A DNA stretch of 64,000 bases. Source: Malaya genurostris. Its lineage: Eukaryota > Arthropoda > Insecta > Diptera > Culicidae. Both the position numbers and the translations under genes were made by a program. The notes under the pieces are model-generated. The model was not told the DNA's origin. It made no database searches and saw nothing but the letters and a program-made list of their open reading frames with translations. The DNA lies in assembly GCF_030247185.1 (NCBI RefSeq), contig NC_080571.1:81836525-81900524 (forward strand), read 5' to 3'. Position 1 is the first letter of the stretch, and every line of letters begins with the position of its first letter. This document shows positions 23,245 through 35,920 of the stretch, one piece after another.

Positions 23245-24170
23245 CAGGGTGATTTTTTAAGAGCTTGAGAACTTTTTTAAACAATAAAACGCATAAAATT
23301 TGCAAAATCTCATCGGTTCTTTATTTTAAACGTTAGATTGGTACATGACATTTACTTTTTGAAGATAATTTCATTTAAATGTTGACCGCGGCTGCGTCTT
23401 AGGTGGTCCATTCGGAAAGTCCGCTTTTTTATCGACAAATTTTGTTCAGCGATGAGGCTCATTTCTGGTTGAATGGCTACGTAAATAAGCAAAATTGCCG
23501 CATTTGGAGTGAAGAGCAACCAGAAGCCGTTCAAGAACTGCCCATGCATCCCGAAAAATGCACTGTTTGGTGTGGTTTGTACGCTGGTGGAATCATTGGA
23601 CCGTATTTTTTCAAAGATGCTGTTGGACGCAACGTTACAGTGAATGGCGATCGCTATCGTTCGATGCTAACAAACTTTTTGTTGCCAAAAATGGAAGAAC
23701 TGAACTTGGTTGACATGTGGTTTCAACAAGATGGCGCTACATGCCACACAGCTCGCGATTCTATGGCCATTTTGAGGGAAAACTTCGGAGAACAATTCAT
23801 CTCAAGAAATGGACCGGTAAGTTGGCCACCAAGATCATGCGATTTGACGCCTTTAGACTATTTTTTTGTGGGGCTACGTCAAGTCTAAAGTCTACAGAAA
23901 TAAGCCAGTAACTATTCCAGCTTTGGAAGACAACATTTCCGAAGAAATTCGGGCTATTCCGGCCGAAATGCTCGAAAAAGTTGCCCAAAATTGGACTTTC
24001 CGAATGGACCACCTAAGACGCAGCCGCGGTCAACATTTAAATGAAATTATCTTCAAAAAGTAAATGTCATGTACCAATCTAACGTTTAAAATAAAGAACC
24101 GATGAGATTTTGCAAATTTTATGCGTTTTATTGTTTAAAAAAGTTCTCAAGCTCTTAAAAAATCACCCTA
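23245..24170 (+). mobile_element. DD41D (rosa-like) element rebuilt with 177-bp inverted arms
   Basis: TA occurs outside both ends (23243-23244, 24171-24172). The arms 23246-23422 and 23993-24169 are inverse copies in which I find no mismatch. Each arm holds the element terminus plus the last 22 or so transposase codons (ending RSRGQHLNEIIFKK), so the left arm is an inverted copy of the right end and has replaced the element's true 5' part. The terminal base differs (C at left, A at right where G is expected). Confidence 0.88.
23424..24063 (+). pseudogene. DD41D transposase, catalytic core with N-terminus lost and one frameshift
   Basis: The catalytic domain is present from ILFSDEAHFWLNGYV (first aspartate in SDE), through MWFQQDGATCHTA (second) to SCDLTPLDYF (third, in PLD). 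The spacing between second and third is 41 residues, the DD41D signature. The DNA-binding half is absent because the inverted arm has replaced it. One extra T in the run at about 23864-23870 shifts the frame before WGYVKSKVY; the tail then continues in another frame to its stop at 24061-24063. An open frame from 23403 reads through the arm junction. Inactive as a transposase. Confidence 0.88.
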
Positions 24171-24889
<719 letters not shown>

Positions 24890-25124
24890 AATGAATTTAT
24901 CAGTCAGTTTTATGCGATTTTTGCATCACTCAGTTATATGGGATTGAGTGCACATTTTATACTTAATTTTTTCATTATTACCATATAACTCCGGAACCGA
25001 AAGTAAAATGAATTTCAAAAGCTATGGTACCATAAGTTATGGTACCACAAGACCATTCATTTGAATCTACGTTTGTGAAAATCGGTGCAGCCATCTCTGA
25101 AAAAGTGAGTGCATGTAATATAAT
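24890..25124 (+). repeat. CCGGAA-type repeat fragment
   Basis: Contains ACTCCGGAACCGAAAGT, CATTTGAATCTACGTTTGTG and CATCTCTGAAAAAGTGAGTG, in the order seen in the inverse copies at 37.4-38.4 kb. It abuts the TA microsatellite and is cut by the element at 25131. Confidence 0.6.
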
Positions 25125-25130
25125 TACATA

Positions 25131-26171
25131 CACGGGCAAAATTCCGATTCTAGAAATGAGCAAAACGAGTCATGATTTTGGAAAAATAATATATTTTCAT
25201 GTTATGATAATACACCATGATTAAAATTTCTCGGATTATGCTCCATTCGGACTGATTTCGATAAAATTTAAACGCAACGCACTTGAAGTTGTTGGGTATA
25301 ACTTCAGGCGTGTTTCTGCTACGATGGTAATTTTTGCAACATAAATTCAGGCGTTATGAGTGATTTGAAAAATGACGACGCAAGAGATAACGTGTTTACT
25401 TGCGTTCATTACTTCAGTTTTTATTTTATGTTTCAGAATTAAAACACTTAAACAAACTGCATGAGAAAACACGAGTGAATCAAGCCTCTTAAAAAGAAAC
25501 TCTATGTCGAATTCTTGCAAAAAAAATCGTCTTATTCATAATATTTAGGTGCATCAATACAGCTTGTGTTGTTATATCTATGAACCAAATTAATCAAAGT
25601 GGTTGAACAAAATATTTTTCTGATTTTCGTTAGATGGTGTTCCAAATTCACAATCGAATTGAACGCTAGCTCTCGGAAAATTATTCTAGCAACAACGATC
25701 ACATCAAATATGTAAGAATACATTCGAACAAAATGTAACATTGATGTTTGTCAAATGAAAAGCGTTGCCGTGCTTAGTCTCTTATGATGTCAATATTCGG
25801 TTCATTATCTTTATTTTTATGTTATGTTTAATTCTCTATCAGCCGGTGGGTAAAACAACACGATTATTAAATAAACATGCTTCAGGATCAAGTAAACATT
25901 TTCAGTAGGTTTTGCTTTTCAATGTCTGCTTTTTGCTTTATCAATAATCTATTAATCTATCACATCACTTGAATCAGAGGGTTCAAAGTGATATCCGGAT
26001 AGAAAATTAGAGTTATGAGCTTTGAAAGAAATGTATTCTTCAAGTAACGCATGTTCGAACCATGATTATTTTTCGTGGAAGAAGAGTTATTGCTCATGAT
26101 TTCATGATAAGTTAAAATGATTGGTTACATGATTTTCTAATCATAAAAGCAGTAACGGATTTCTTTCTGTG
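25131..26171. mobile_element. 1.04-kb non-autonomous element with TACATA duplications (CACGGG element, copy 1)
   Basis: The left end is CACGGGCAAAATTCCG and the right end, inverted, is CACAGAAAGAAATCCG. TACATA flanks both sides (25125-25130 and 26172-26177). Two other copies share its sequence (29083-29508 left part; 1372-1570 right part), which supports these boundaries. The interior is AT-rich without a transposase; an ATCATGATT palindromic theme recurs in the right part. The superfamily is unclear: a 6-bp duplication is unusual. Confidence 0.65.
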
Positions 26172-26307
26172 TACATAAAGACTGTCCCAGAAAGTATGAA
26201 CGCACTTTCGCTGTAAATAATTCACAAGTGTTAGATATTCAAATTTTATTCGATATACTGATAATATTAGACAACAACAACAGAATATTATTCTCAACAT
26301 TTGCTAC

Positions 26308-28427
26308 TTAGCCATTGTAGACTAGCTAGCGCACCTTCTTGCGAACGTTCCTCATTAAATTTCGTACAGACTTTTTGGCGACAAGTTTGGACACTTTTTG
26401 CCTTTCTCATATAGAAAGGCTATACAATTACTGACCGACTTTTGAACCGAGGCCCGGAGGATCGAATGTCATATACCGTCATGTCATATTCGACTCAGGT
26501 CGATGAACTGAGCAAATGTTTGTGTGTGTATGTGTGTGTGTGTGTGTGTTTCTCCGAGATGGCTTAACCGATTTTCACAAACTTAGATTCAAATGAAAGG
26601 TCTCACGGTCCCATACAAAGTTCCTGAATTTCATTTGGATAAGACTTCCGGTTCCGGAATTACAGGGTGATATGCACCAAATATGTGAAAATAATGTCAC
26701 TCACTTTTCTCGTAGATGGCTAAACCGATTTTCTCAAACTTAGACTCTAATGAAAGGATTCATGGTCACGGGTCCATACAAAGTTCCTGAATGCATTTGG
26801 ATCCGACTTCCGGTACCGGAATTACAGGGTGATATGCACCAAAAATGTGAAAATAATGTCACTCACTTTTCTCAGATATTACTGAACGGATTTTCACAAT
26901 CTTAGATTTAAATGAAAGGTCGCATAGTCGCATATAAATTGCAGGGTGATATGCACCAAAAATTGTGAAAATAAGTGCACTAACTTTTCTCAGAGATGGT
27001 TGAGTCGATTTTCACAAACTTAGATTCAAATGAAAGGTCTTGAGGTCCCATAAAAAATTCCTGAATATTATTTGGATCCGACTTCCGGTTCCGGATTTAT
27101 GGGGTAAAATGTGCAAAAAATTGTGAAAATAAGTGCACTAACTTTTCTCAGAGATGGCTGAACCGATTTTCACAAACTTAGATTCAAATGAAAGGTCTTG
27201 AGGTCCCATAAAAAATTCCTGAATATTATTTGGATCCATGCAACAAAAAAAAAAGAAAATGTGTTCTAACTTTTCTCATAAATGGCGCCACCGATTTTCA
27301 CAAACTTAGGTTCAAATGAATGGTCCTGTGGTCCCATACGTAATTCCTGAATTTCATGCGAAACCGACTTCCGGATCCGGAAATATAGGGTAAAGTGGGT
27401 TAAAAATTGTATACCATCACTGAAAATGGGGAAAAACCTTAAAAAAGTTTCTAAATCGACCTCAAATCTTTTCCAATTGATAGTTTTTATCAGTAGACGG
27501 TCAAACAAACCGATTTCGGTTATTCTTTTAAGAATCGAGTTTCGGCTGCCGAGACATGTTTCCTAAGATGTGCCTTCTTTAATGCCCAAAATTCCTCAAT
27601 TGGTCGAAGTTGTGGGCAATTTGGTGGATTCATGTCTTTTGGGACGAAAGTGACATTTTTGGTAGTATACCATTCTACCGTTGATTTGGAGTAATGGCAA
27701 GAAGCAAGATCTGGCCAGAAGACAAAAGGATCCTTGTGGCTTCGAATCATGGGTAGAAGTCGTTTTTGTAAATATTCCTTGATGTATATTTCGCTGTTCA
27801 TTGAAGCAGTGGTGAAGAAGGGTTTCGAAACGCAGCTACAAATTGCTTGCCAGACCATAGCTTTCTTACCGAATTTTCCGACTTCAATCGATGTCTCGGA
27901 CTGGTTTAACACTTGCCCTTCTCGCACCGTATAATATTGTGGTCCCGGCAAGGATTTGTAATCGAATTTTACGGTTTCGTCGTTCATGATTATGCAGTTC
28001 AAATTTCCAGCAAGAATCGTATTGTATAGCTTTCGAACCCTCGACCTAATCGATGCTTCTTGTTTTGGACTACGTTTTGGTTGTTTCTGCTTCTTGTAGG
28101 TTCGAAGATTCAAACGTTCTTTAGCACGAAGAACATTTGACTTCGAAGTGCCCACCTTTTTGGCCACATCCCGAATTGAAACCTCCTTTTTTGCTCGAAC
28201 GCCTTCAGTATACGTTTATCCAACTGAGGGTTACCAGGACCTTTTTTCAACCCGTTTTCGGTTTATCCTCCAAGGTGTTATCCTCACCGAACTTCCTGAT
28301 TGCATTTCGCACGGCTTTTTCACTTACTCCTTCCTATTCTTTTTGCTATCTTTCTCAGTGATAGTCCGCGATCTGTGCATCATTTGTACACAATTTTTCG
28401 ACGTTGTTCTGCTGAAAGTCCGCACAT
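26308..28427 (-). pseudogene. D37E transposase, interrupted
   Basis: On the minus strand the frame begins near the MCGLSAEQ-type start (28425-28427), with frameshifts in the N-terminal DNA-binding half. It is then open from 28167 to 27520 for 215 codons with IIMNDET (first acidic residue), FWPDLASCHYS (second) and LRPIEEFW (third). The spacing from second to third is 37 residues, ending in E, which defines D37E. The reading frame then runs into the inserted repeat after SAAET. The C-terminal segment, ending at the stop at 26308, lies beyond the insertion. Confidence 0.9.
26401..27536 (+). repeat. CCGGAA-type repeat with tandem subunits, inserted in a D37E element
   Basis: It starts with CCTTTCTCATATAGAAAGGC and the GAGGCCCGGAGGATCGAATG segment, then a (TG)n stretch, followed by about six head-to-tail subunits of roughly 130-160 bp, each with a CTGAACCGATTTTCACAAAC, TCAAATGAAAGGT, CGACTTCCGGTTCCGG order. 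The last part (CAGTAGACGGTCAAACAAAC) corresponds to the inverse of 36000-36070, and the copy is truncated there. About 25 bp of the D37E host sequence are missing at the insertion site. Confidence 0.8.
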
Positions 28428-28584
28428 TTCGAAACAAACTAATGAAAACGAATAAAAAACTGCTTAAGTGGTTAGAGAAGAGTGTAAACAACAGGACGCA
28501 GCCATAAAAATTGACAGATTCTTAACCATTGCGAAATGGCAGCGGTTTTTGGTTGCGTCCATACTTTCTGGGACAGTCTTTATA

Positions 28585-29082
28585 ACAGGACTTGTTAACG
28601 GTAATTTAAAGAAAACAAAAATTCCTTTTTAAATTACCATCAACATTATGAGAAAATTTGGCAAAACAAAATTTTTTTGATACCGAGTCTTAGAATTGCA
28701 TGAAACATCGTTTTAGAAAAATCGACTTTAAGGGTAAAACTCTCAAGTCCCAGAAATGCGATTTTTTTCAAAAAAAAATTTTGCATGGGGACTTTTTTCG
28801 AGGTGCTTAAACTTTTGAGTACTAGCGCTTCATGAAATTAGAAGTGATCCACATTTTCCGATCTCGTCGAGCTGAGTTGATTGGTATATAACACTATGGG
28901 CCTCCAAGGCTCCGTTCGATGGTCGGGTTTTCCAGCAATTCTATAGAGAAAGGTAAAACGGATTTGAAACCATTTTTTCAGTGAGAAAGTGTGACAAAAA
29001 CTTTAATAACAATTTAAAACATTTCACAGTTTGGTTCAGGTACGTTGAAAGATATGATTCATGTACAAAGTTATGAGATGAA
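28585..29082. other. No gene; short repeat segments
   Basis: AT-rich. The 27-nt segment around GAGTACTAGCGCTTCATGAA at 28811-28837 recurs at 32734-32760. At 28860-28960 a remnant of the CCGGAA-type repeat end is present (GATCTCGTCGAGCTGAGTTG, TAGAGAAAGG). Confidence 0.45.
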
Positions 29083-29508
29083 CACGGGCAAAATTCCGAT
29101 TCAAGAAATGAGCAAAATGAGTCATGATTTGGGGAAAATAGTATACTTTCATGTTATGATAATACACCATGATTAAAAGTTCTAGGATCATGATCCATTT
29201 GGACTGATTTCGTTGAAATTTACCGTAACACATTTAACGTTGTTGGGTATAATTTCAGGCGTGTTTTTGCTACGATGGAAATCTTTGCAACATAAATTCA
29301 TTAAACAAACTGCATGGAAAAACATGTGTGAATCAAACCTCTTAAAAGAAATTCTATGTCGAATACTTGCAAACACCGCGAATTGATTTTACCTTTTATT
29401 TTTTTCGGAACATCATTTGCAAAATCGTCTTATTTAAAATATTTAGGTAAATCAATACAGTTTGTGTTCAAACTGGTTATTCAAAAAAAAATGTAATTTT
29501 CGTTAGAT
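29083..29508. mobile_element. CACGGG element copy 2, truncated
   Basis: It begins CACGGGCAAAATTCCGATTC and matches the left 40 percent of 25131-26171 in the same orientation, including TTGTTGGGTATAA(C/T)TTCAGG and TAAACAAACTGCATG. An insertion relative to copy 1 lies around 29375-29420. The match stops at TTTTCGTTAGATA, where the RTE element begins, so the RTE probably inserted into it. I could not find the rest on the far side of the RTE. Confidence 0.65.
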
Positions 29509-32500
29509 ACTTACCTTACCTAACAGCTATAGGCCTGGGGTGTCCTTTGCTGTATCAAGCATACGTCTCCACAAAACTCGGTCCATGGCTGCTCGTCGCC
29601 AGTCACTCAAGGCACGGATGCTTCTGAGATCACCCTCCACTTAATCGATCCACCTTGCTCGCTGCGCTCCTCTTCTTCTTGTACCAGTCGGATTAGATTC
29701 AAGAACCATTTTCACTGGGCTGTCGCCCGACATCCTTATGACATGCCCAGCCCATCGTAGACGTCCGATTTTAGCTGTCCGTACGATAGGTGGTACTCCT
29801 AGCAGCTGTTGCAATTCGTGATTCATACGCCGTCTCCACGTTCCGTCTTCTATCTGCACTCCGCCATAGATGGTCCTCAGTACCTTTCTTTCGAAAACAC
29901 TGAGGGCGCGTTGGTCCTCTGCCAGCATAGTCCAGGTCTCGTGGCCATAGAGAACAACCGGTCTAATGAGCGTTTTGTAGATGGTCTATGAATTTCTCTG
30001 CTGGTGTCATTATCGGCGGTCACCAGTGAGCCCAAATATACGAACTCGTCAACCACCTCGATATCGTCACCGTCTATCAATATTCGTGGTGGGAGGCGTA
30101 GTGTTTCTTCTCTAGAGCCTCTTCCTCTCATGTATTTTGTTTTCGACGCATTTATGGCCAGTCCGATACGACTAGCTTCAGCTTTTATTCCGATGTAGGT
30201 TTCCGTCATCTTCTCAAGGTTACGTGTCACAATATCAATATCGTCAGCGAAGCCAAAAAGTTGTACGGACTTTCGGAAGATCGTGCCACTCGTGTCGATC
30301 CTCGCTCTTCGAATCACACCTTCCAAGGCAATATTGAACAAGATACAAGAGAGTCCATCATCTTGCCGTAGCCCTCTCCGAGATTCGAAGGGACTCGAGA
30401 GCGTCCCAGATACTCGGACGTAGCACATCACTCTATCCATCGTTGCTTTGACCAATCGCGTCAGTTTATCCGGGAAACCGTATTCGTGCATGATCTGCCA
30501 TAGCTGTTCTTGATCGATTGTGTCGTATGCCGCTTTGAAGTCAATGAATAGGTGATGCGTGGGTACGTTGTATTCACGACACTTCTGGAGTACTTGTCTT
30601 ATCGCGAATGGAATATGTGATCCGTAGTGGCGCGGGCTCCAGTAAATCCCGCTTGGTACGGCCCTACGAATTCCTTAGCTATTGGTGATAGACGACGGCA
30701 AAGGATTTGGGAGAGTACATTGTCGGCGGCGTTCTGCAATGTGATAGCGCGGTTATTGCAACAGTCTAGCTTATCGCCCTGTTTTTAGACGGGACATACC
30801 ACTCCATCCATCCGCTCCTCTTCTCCATGTTTAAGCAGCTCGCCTGGCAACTGGTCATTGCCCGCGGCTTTGTTGTTCCTCAGCTTGCCAATCTCCTCAC
30901 TTATCTCCGACTGATCAGGGGCTGAGATTCTGTCGTCGGCTGAGCGTGCCCCCAGATTGATTCCTGTACCGTTCTCTGTATCTTGTGCTTCGCCATTCAG
31001 ATGCTCGTCATAGTACTGCTTCCACCTGTCGATCACCTCACGTTCGTTCGTGAGAAGATTACCACTGGTATCTCTGCACATTTCGGCCTGTGGCGTGTAG
31101 CCTCTACGTGAGCGGTTCACCTTTTCGTAGAATTTCAGTGTGTCATTTGCGCGGTACAGCTGTTCCATCGCTTCGCGATCTTGGTCTTCCTGGTGGCGCT
31201 TTTTCCTCCGGAAAACAGTGGTCTGTCTGTTCCGTGTCTGTCTGTATCGTTCCTCGTTCGCTGTAGTGCAGTGTTGCAGCATCCTCGCCCTTGCTGCATT
31301 CTTCTCTACGACCAACTGCTGACATTCGCCGTCAAACCAGTCATTTCCTCGATTCGATAACCTCGTACCTAGAACGGTTGCAGCAGTGCTACTCACGGCG
31401 GATCTTATGTTCCTCCAGCCGTCTTCAAGAGTCGCCGCGTCAAGCTGCTCTTCCGTTGGTAGCACTAGCTCCAGTTGTTGCGCGTATTCCTCTGCAGTAC
31501 GAATGCTACGTAGCTGCTCGAGATTTAGTCCCGGCGTTCTTGTGCGACGAGTACTGTGCACCGTCGATAGTTTTGAGCGCATACAAACCGCGACAAGGTA
31601 GTGGTCAGAATCAATGTTGGCACTGCGGTAGGTGCGGACATTGATGACGTCGGAGAAGAATCGCCCGTCGATGAGAACGTGGTCGATTTGATTTTCCGTA
31701 TGTTGATCAGGTGATCTCCAGGAGGCTTTGTGGATATCTTTGCGGGGGAAGAAAGTGCTTCGAACTACCATTCCTCGGGAGGCTGCAAAGTTCACGCATC
31801 GTTGACCGTTGTCGTTTATAACCGCGTGCAGGCTCTCCAGCCCGATCACGGGCCTGTACATTACCTCCTGGCCTACCTGAGCATTCATGTCGCCGATGAC
31901 GAGTTTTACATCCCGCCGTGGACAGCTGTCGTAGGTTCGTTCCGCGTAGAATGCTTCCTTCTCGTCATCGGGTCTCGTCTCATGTGGGCAGTGCACGTTG
32001 ATGATGCTGTAATTGAAGAAACGGCCCTTGATCTTCAATACGCACATTCTATCACTGATTGGCTGCCACTCAATCACGCGCTGGCGCATCTTGCCCAACA
32101 CTACAAATCCCGTTCCTAGAACGTTGGTTGTGCCACAGCTCTGGTAGAAGGTAAGCGCTCGATGCCCACTTTTCCATACCTTCTGTCCCGTCCAACAAAG
32201 TTCCTGCAGTGCTACGACATCGAAGCCGCGGATTTGAAGCTCATCATGCAGCATTCGGTCGTATCCTGGGAAGCCAAGCGATTTGCAGTTCCATGTGCCA
32301 AGCTTCCAATCGTAGTCCTTTGTTCGTTGCGTAGGTCTTTGCCGATTATTCCGAGTCGAATTTCTTTCTTGATCGTACGTAACATATGTTTTCCGGGTGG
32401 CTTTTTATGCTTGCACCAACTTCCTGTCTCGCCAGAGGGCCATCGTGTCAGCACTGTTTAGAGTCCCACACTGACACAAGGACGGTAATCAGCCGCTCCT

Positions 32501-32650
32501 AACATGGGGAACAGACGCTCGGGTAGGCTCGCTCTCTTTAAAGAGAAGGCAGGCCCCTCTTCCCTGTCAGCATACGACCAAGGTCCCACCGGGGTTGGTT
32601 ACCCGATCTTTCCTATGGTTACTCGTACCCTAGCCTGCACCGCGGGGAGG
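29509..32650 (-). mobile_element. RTE-clade (JAM1-like) non-LTR retrotransposon, decayed
   Basis: About 3.1 kb on the minus strand with one long coding region (endonuclease then reverse transcriptase), the RTE layout, and a short ACTTACCTTACCTA 3' terminus in place of a poly(A) tail. The 5' part (about 32400-32650) is GC-rich non-coding sequence. The 5' boundary is approximate and no target duplication was found. Confidence 0.85.
29570..32404 (-). pseudogene. RTE polyprotein: endonuclease and reverse transcriptase, several lesions
   Basis: Reading down the minus strand: an AP-like endonuclease (GTWNCKSLG, VALQELCW, LVIGDMNAQVG, DSDHYLVAV) lies in one frame from about 32404 to 30785; a TAA at 30785-30787 ends it where a Y or similar codon (CPV-x-KQGDK) is expected. 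The reverse transcriptase continues (FIDFKAAYDTIDQEQLW; active-site motif FGFADDIDIV in the 30491-29877 frame), with a frameshift near 30615. About 100 bp are missing after SREIH, with another frame change. The tail (GTWRRRMNHELQQLLGVPP) ends at a TAA at about 29641 that probably replaced a Q codon. It cannot produce full-length protein. Confidence 0.85.
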
Positions 32651-32699
32651 GAGGGATAGGAGTTACTGGACAAGAGGCTAAGAACCACATTGGGGCCTG

Positions 32700-35600
32700 A
32701 ATTGTGCATTGTCCAGTTGTTTAACAACCAAGTACTTTTGAGTACTAGCGCTTCATGAAAAGGATAAATTGACGGTTCATGAGAACTAGTTCTTTCGGTT
32801 TTTCGAAAGGAACTGTTTTGCCCATTTCTAATTTCAACAGACTTCACAGCCGATTCATATAGAACCGTTGCATGGTGGGTACTACGTCCCTAATGTCATA
32901 AAGGAATCAGCTACGTGATCAATTAACGATCCAAACGCAACCGACCGTCCTCAGACCCAGGGTCTTTTAAGTAACGCTAAAACCATTTTCATCACATTGT
33001 GCATTGAAAACAAGTCAAAGTATTTTGAAATGACTATCATACTGAACGATCTAATGCGAACCTTACAGTCTCACGTGCACACAATACACATTGATATTAG
33101 TATCGATTTATCATTTTCAACATCCAAATATATGTTATTATCAATATTTATTTTATTGGCTGCATTCATCCTTGGCCACAGACACAAGCAACTGCGTAAA
33201 ATCTAAGCAAAAATTTGGTCTTAATTGGCATGCGGTTTTTTTTATAGTTCGGCAAAGCGATATTTTCCTTCCCCAAACCGATACCCTCCAGGGAGTAGAG
33301 GAGCAGTACTTGTACCCCTTCCCACCTTCTACTTGATACATAAGCATAAGTTGTACACGTTAAACCGACAACAGAAAGCCACTTGTAAATCGATTCCATA
33401 AATACGTCCGATTAACGACTCAATCGTACACCGAAAAGCCGCACTATCAAACTCCGATCAATGAGTTGGTAGAGATGGCAGGCGCATAAACGGACCATTT
33501 GTTGGCTTGTTGGCCAAGACAAGCCAAGCGGGCTCCTTCTCCTCTAGATGGCAGGCAAACCCGACATAATAAGATGTTGGAAGCGGTTTATGATTATGAT
33601 ATTAATGCAGGCACTATCATCAGCCGTCCTGCGTCAGGCGACGACTCGGCAATCGAAGCGTTCGATCAAAAAACCCGATTCCGAACGGCGTGATTCGCGG
33701 AACGCAACCGGGCCCGCATAGGGGAAGGTACTTCCCGGTACGCTTAACCGAAGCCGACTTCGATTGTTTAGAGATGAAAAATGTCGAAGGATGCACCTTA
33801 GAAAAGCGCATCGCGAAATCGCGTGAACGAAAGGCGTATTTTCACTCGTGTCTTAACGATGTGTGAACCAACCATCCGGTGCCTACCGCCGGCGGGCACT
33901 AAAATTTACACTTGCCATCGCGGTTCCATTCTGGAGCTCTCTCTCGGAAAACAGAATTGGCACAGTTAGATCGGTGAAAAGAAGGATGGCGAGACCCGTG
34001 GCGATCGGATTGCTAACGATGCGTGAATAGCGCCGACTGGAAACTTCGGACACGGACCGAGACACGGTGCGGGTTTTAAGCTTGTAATTTATAGATTTTC
34101 ATAAGTATGCAAATTGATCCATAAAAAGTTGAATTGTCAAAATTAATGGAAACGCTCCTGCATATTACTTTGTGTTTTTATTCACGTAGATCAATGTTCA
34201 CTGATATCTCAATTGGGATTCATCTAAGTTCAAGAATTTTCGAAACATTTTGCAATATTTCGAACCTAAATCTCTGATTAATCCATGCCTAATAGCAATT
34301 TACGATCTCATTAAAAATCGTAGATCGATTTTAATCGATATAAATCAGCTTCTAGTTCAGGTGACTAGAATCAAACGGACAGTAAGATAGTCTCTTCAAA
34401 ATTATAGTGCGCCATAAACAAGTCTACTCAATAAATTTGCACATAACTAAATGGAATCTTCAACGTTTTGTTTTTTTTGCTCTTCGTTCCGTCCGCCTGT
34501 CTAAGTAAGAATGTAAATCATAAATTAGAAGCAGTGAGATGGTTCATCACCAGGACAAAAACAAGACGGATCGCTGATCACCTTGAACTCGTCGAACAAC
34601 GGTTGCTTGATGATTTGGTTCGGAATTTCGGAAATATTTGATGTATTGAACATCAAGGTGTTGATTTATTCGAGTGATCCGGTGTAGAGCTGGAGTCTAG
34701 ACGAGATTCATGCATTTTTGTTGGTTTCGATCGTTAAAAGCTGATATTCGCTTGAAGAAATAAGTTTGCCGCAGGCACTCGACAAAATTCTGCAGAATAG
34801 TTACTCACTTTGGTTTGTCAAAAAAAGAAGTGCTCTTTTGTTTACCTGGAACGGAAATAAGAAAAAAAATTCTTTTAGTTTGGCATGAGTCATTCATTTT
34901 TAGAAGTATTTTGCTGTATATGACATGTATAAGAAAACTATATGTTTTGGAATCAATTTAAATATAAACAGTGCTGTGATTATCGTTGGGAAAGAATGCT
35001 TCACGTTGCTTATAAACAGTTAATTATAATTGTATCCGAATTTGTCTTTGAACATCAACCAGTATGTTTTAGAATTTTAGAGCAACGTATTTTGCAAGTT
35101 GCGAATTTCGTTAAAATATTGCGATACTCTACCATAACATTTTTTAAGAATTTAGAATTTCATAGTTAATTCGTAATACAAATTAGAAATAAGTTATTTG
35201 TTATCTCAAAGACGAAAACAACAACAACTCCAACAATTATACCAGCAACATCCACGAAAAAATGGACAAAAATGCGATCTGTGAACCAACGGTTCACCAA
35301 TCTCAGTTCAATAGTAATGAGAACACTTAGCTTACGAGAAACCGGATTACAGTGAGATGCGGTAAAAATAGTTTTATTATATGATGAACCACACTTGTTT
35401 TAGGAACTTGAGTTTAACAAATAAAAGAAATGGATGCAAACAATCGTACAAAAAGTCGAAGGCATTCTAGCTTAATTTGCCCAAAATGTTTAATTGACTA
35501 GACGAATTTCCTGCCAATTAGAGCAAATGTTGGCAGCCCTCTCTTAGATTTGAATGAAACTTTCTGGGCATGTGGACTTTGTCACAAGAAGCCTTTGCTG

Positions 35601-35920
35601 TTTGGATGCTTCAATTTTGATCTAGACTGTCTTTTGAGAAAGGCAAAACTTTTTGCGGCAATTTTTCTTTAAATCGTTATTATAGAAAAATGACAAAAAA
35701 AAAGTTTGTACTAGCGATGGTTACAAAATTAGTCAATATTTCGAATAAAAAATATTTTTAAAAAATCGAGTCATTGAAATTTTTTTTCTCAATTTATTTT
35801 CATCGCAACTAAATTTATACTCATCCAATAATCCAATGAAATTCGACTTGTGAGGATATTTCACAAAATACTCTATCGCTAGCTACCCGATATTAGCAAA
35901 ATATATATAAAAACCTGTTT
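32700..35920. other. No gene recognised; GC-rich unique part
   Basis: At about 32730-32760 the GAGTACTAGCGCTTCATGAA segment repeats 28.8 kb. At about 32833-32880 ATTTCAACAGACTTCACAGC resembles the body of the 11.9-kb SINE, so a fragment is likely. 33440-34080 is clearly more GC-rich than its surroundings, with overlapping short frames on both strands but no domain; it could be a regulatory region or untranslated exon. The rest is AT-rich and unremarkable. Confidence 0.4.

Larger units (their letters stand above)
26178..28580 (-). mobile_element. ITmD37E-type element, split by a repeat insertion
   Basis: TA flanks (26176-26177, 28581-28582). The inverted terminal repeats begin AAGACTGTCCCAGAAAGTAT. 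Subtracting the insertion at about 26401-27536 leaves about 1.27 kb, the same size as the copy at 36120-37417. It landed at the very edge of the CACGGG element: its left TA is part of that element's right TACATA. Confidence 0.9.

Noticed and set aside
26401..27536. Regularly spaced repeats that could suggest a CRISPR-like array
   Set aside because: The subunits are about 150 bp, diverged and directly adjacent without unique spacers, in eukaryotic DNA. This is a tandem-subunit interspersed repeat.
31140..32461. Several plus-strand open frames of 60-129 codons
   Set aside because: They lie antisense to the RTE endonuclease coding region, and the minus-strand reading has clear endonuclease motifs.
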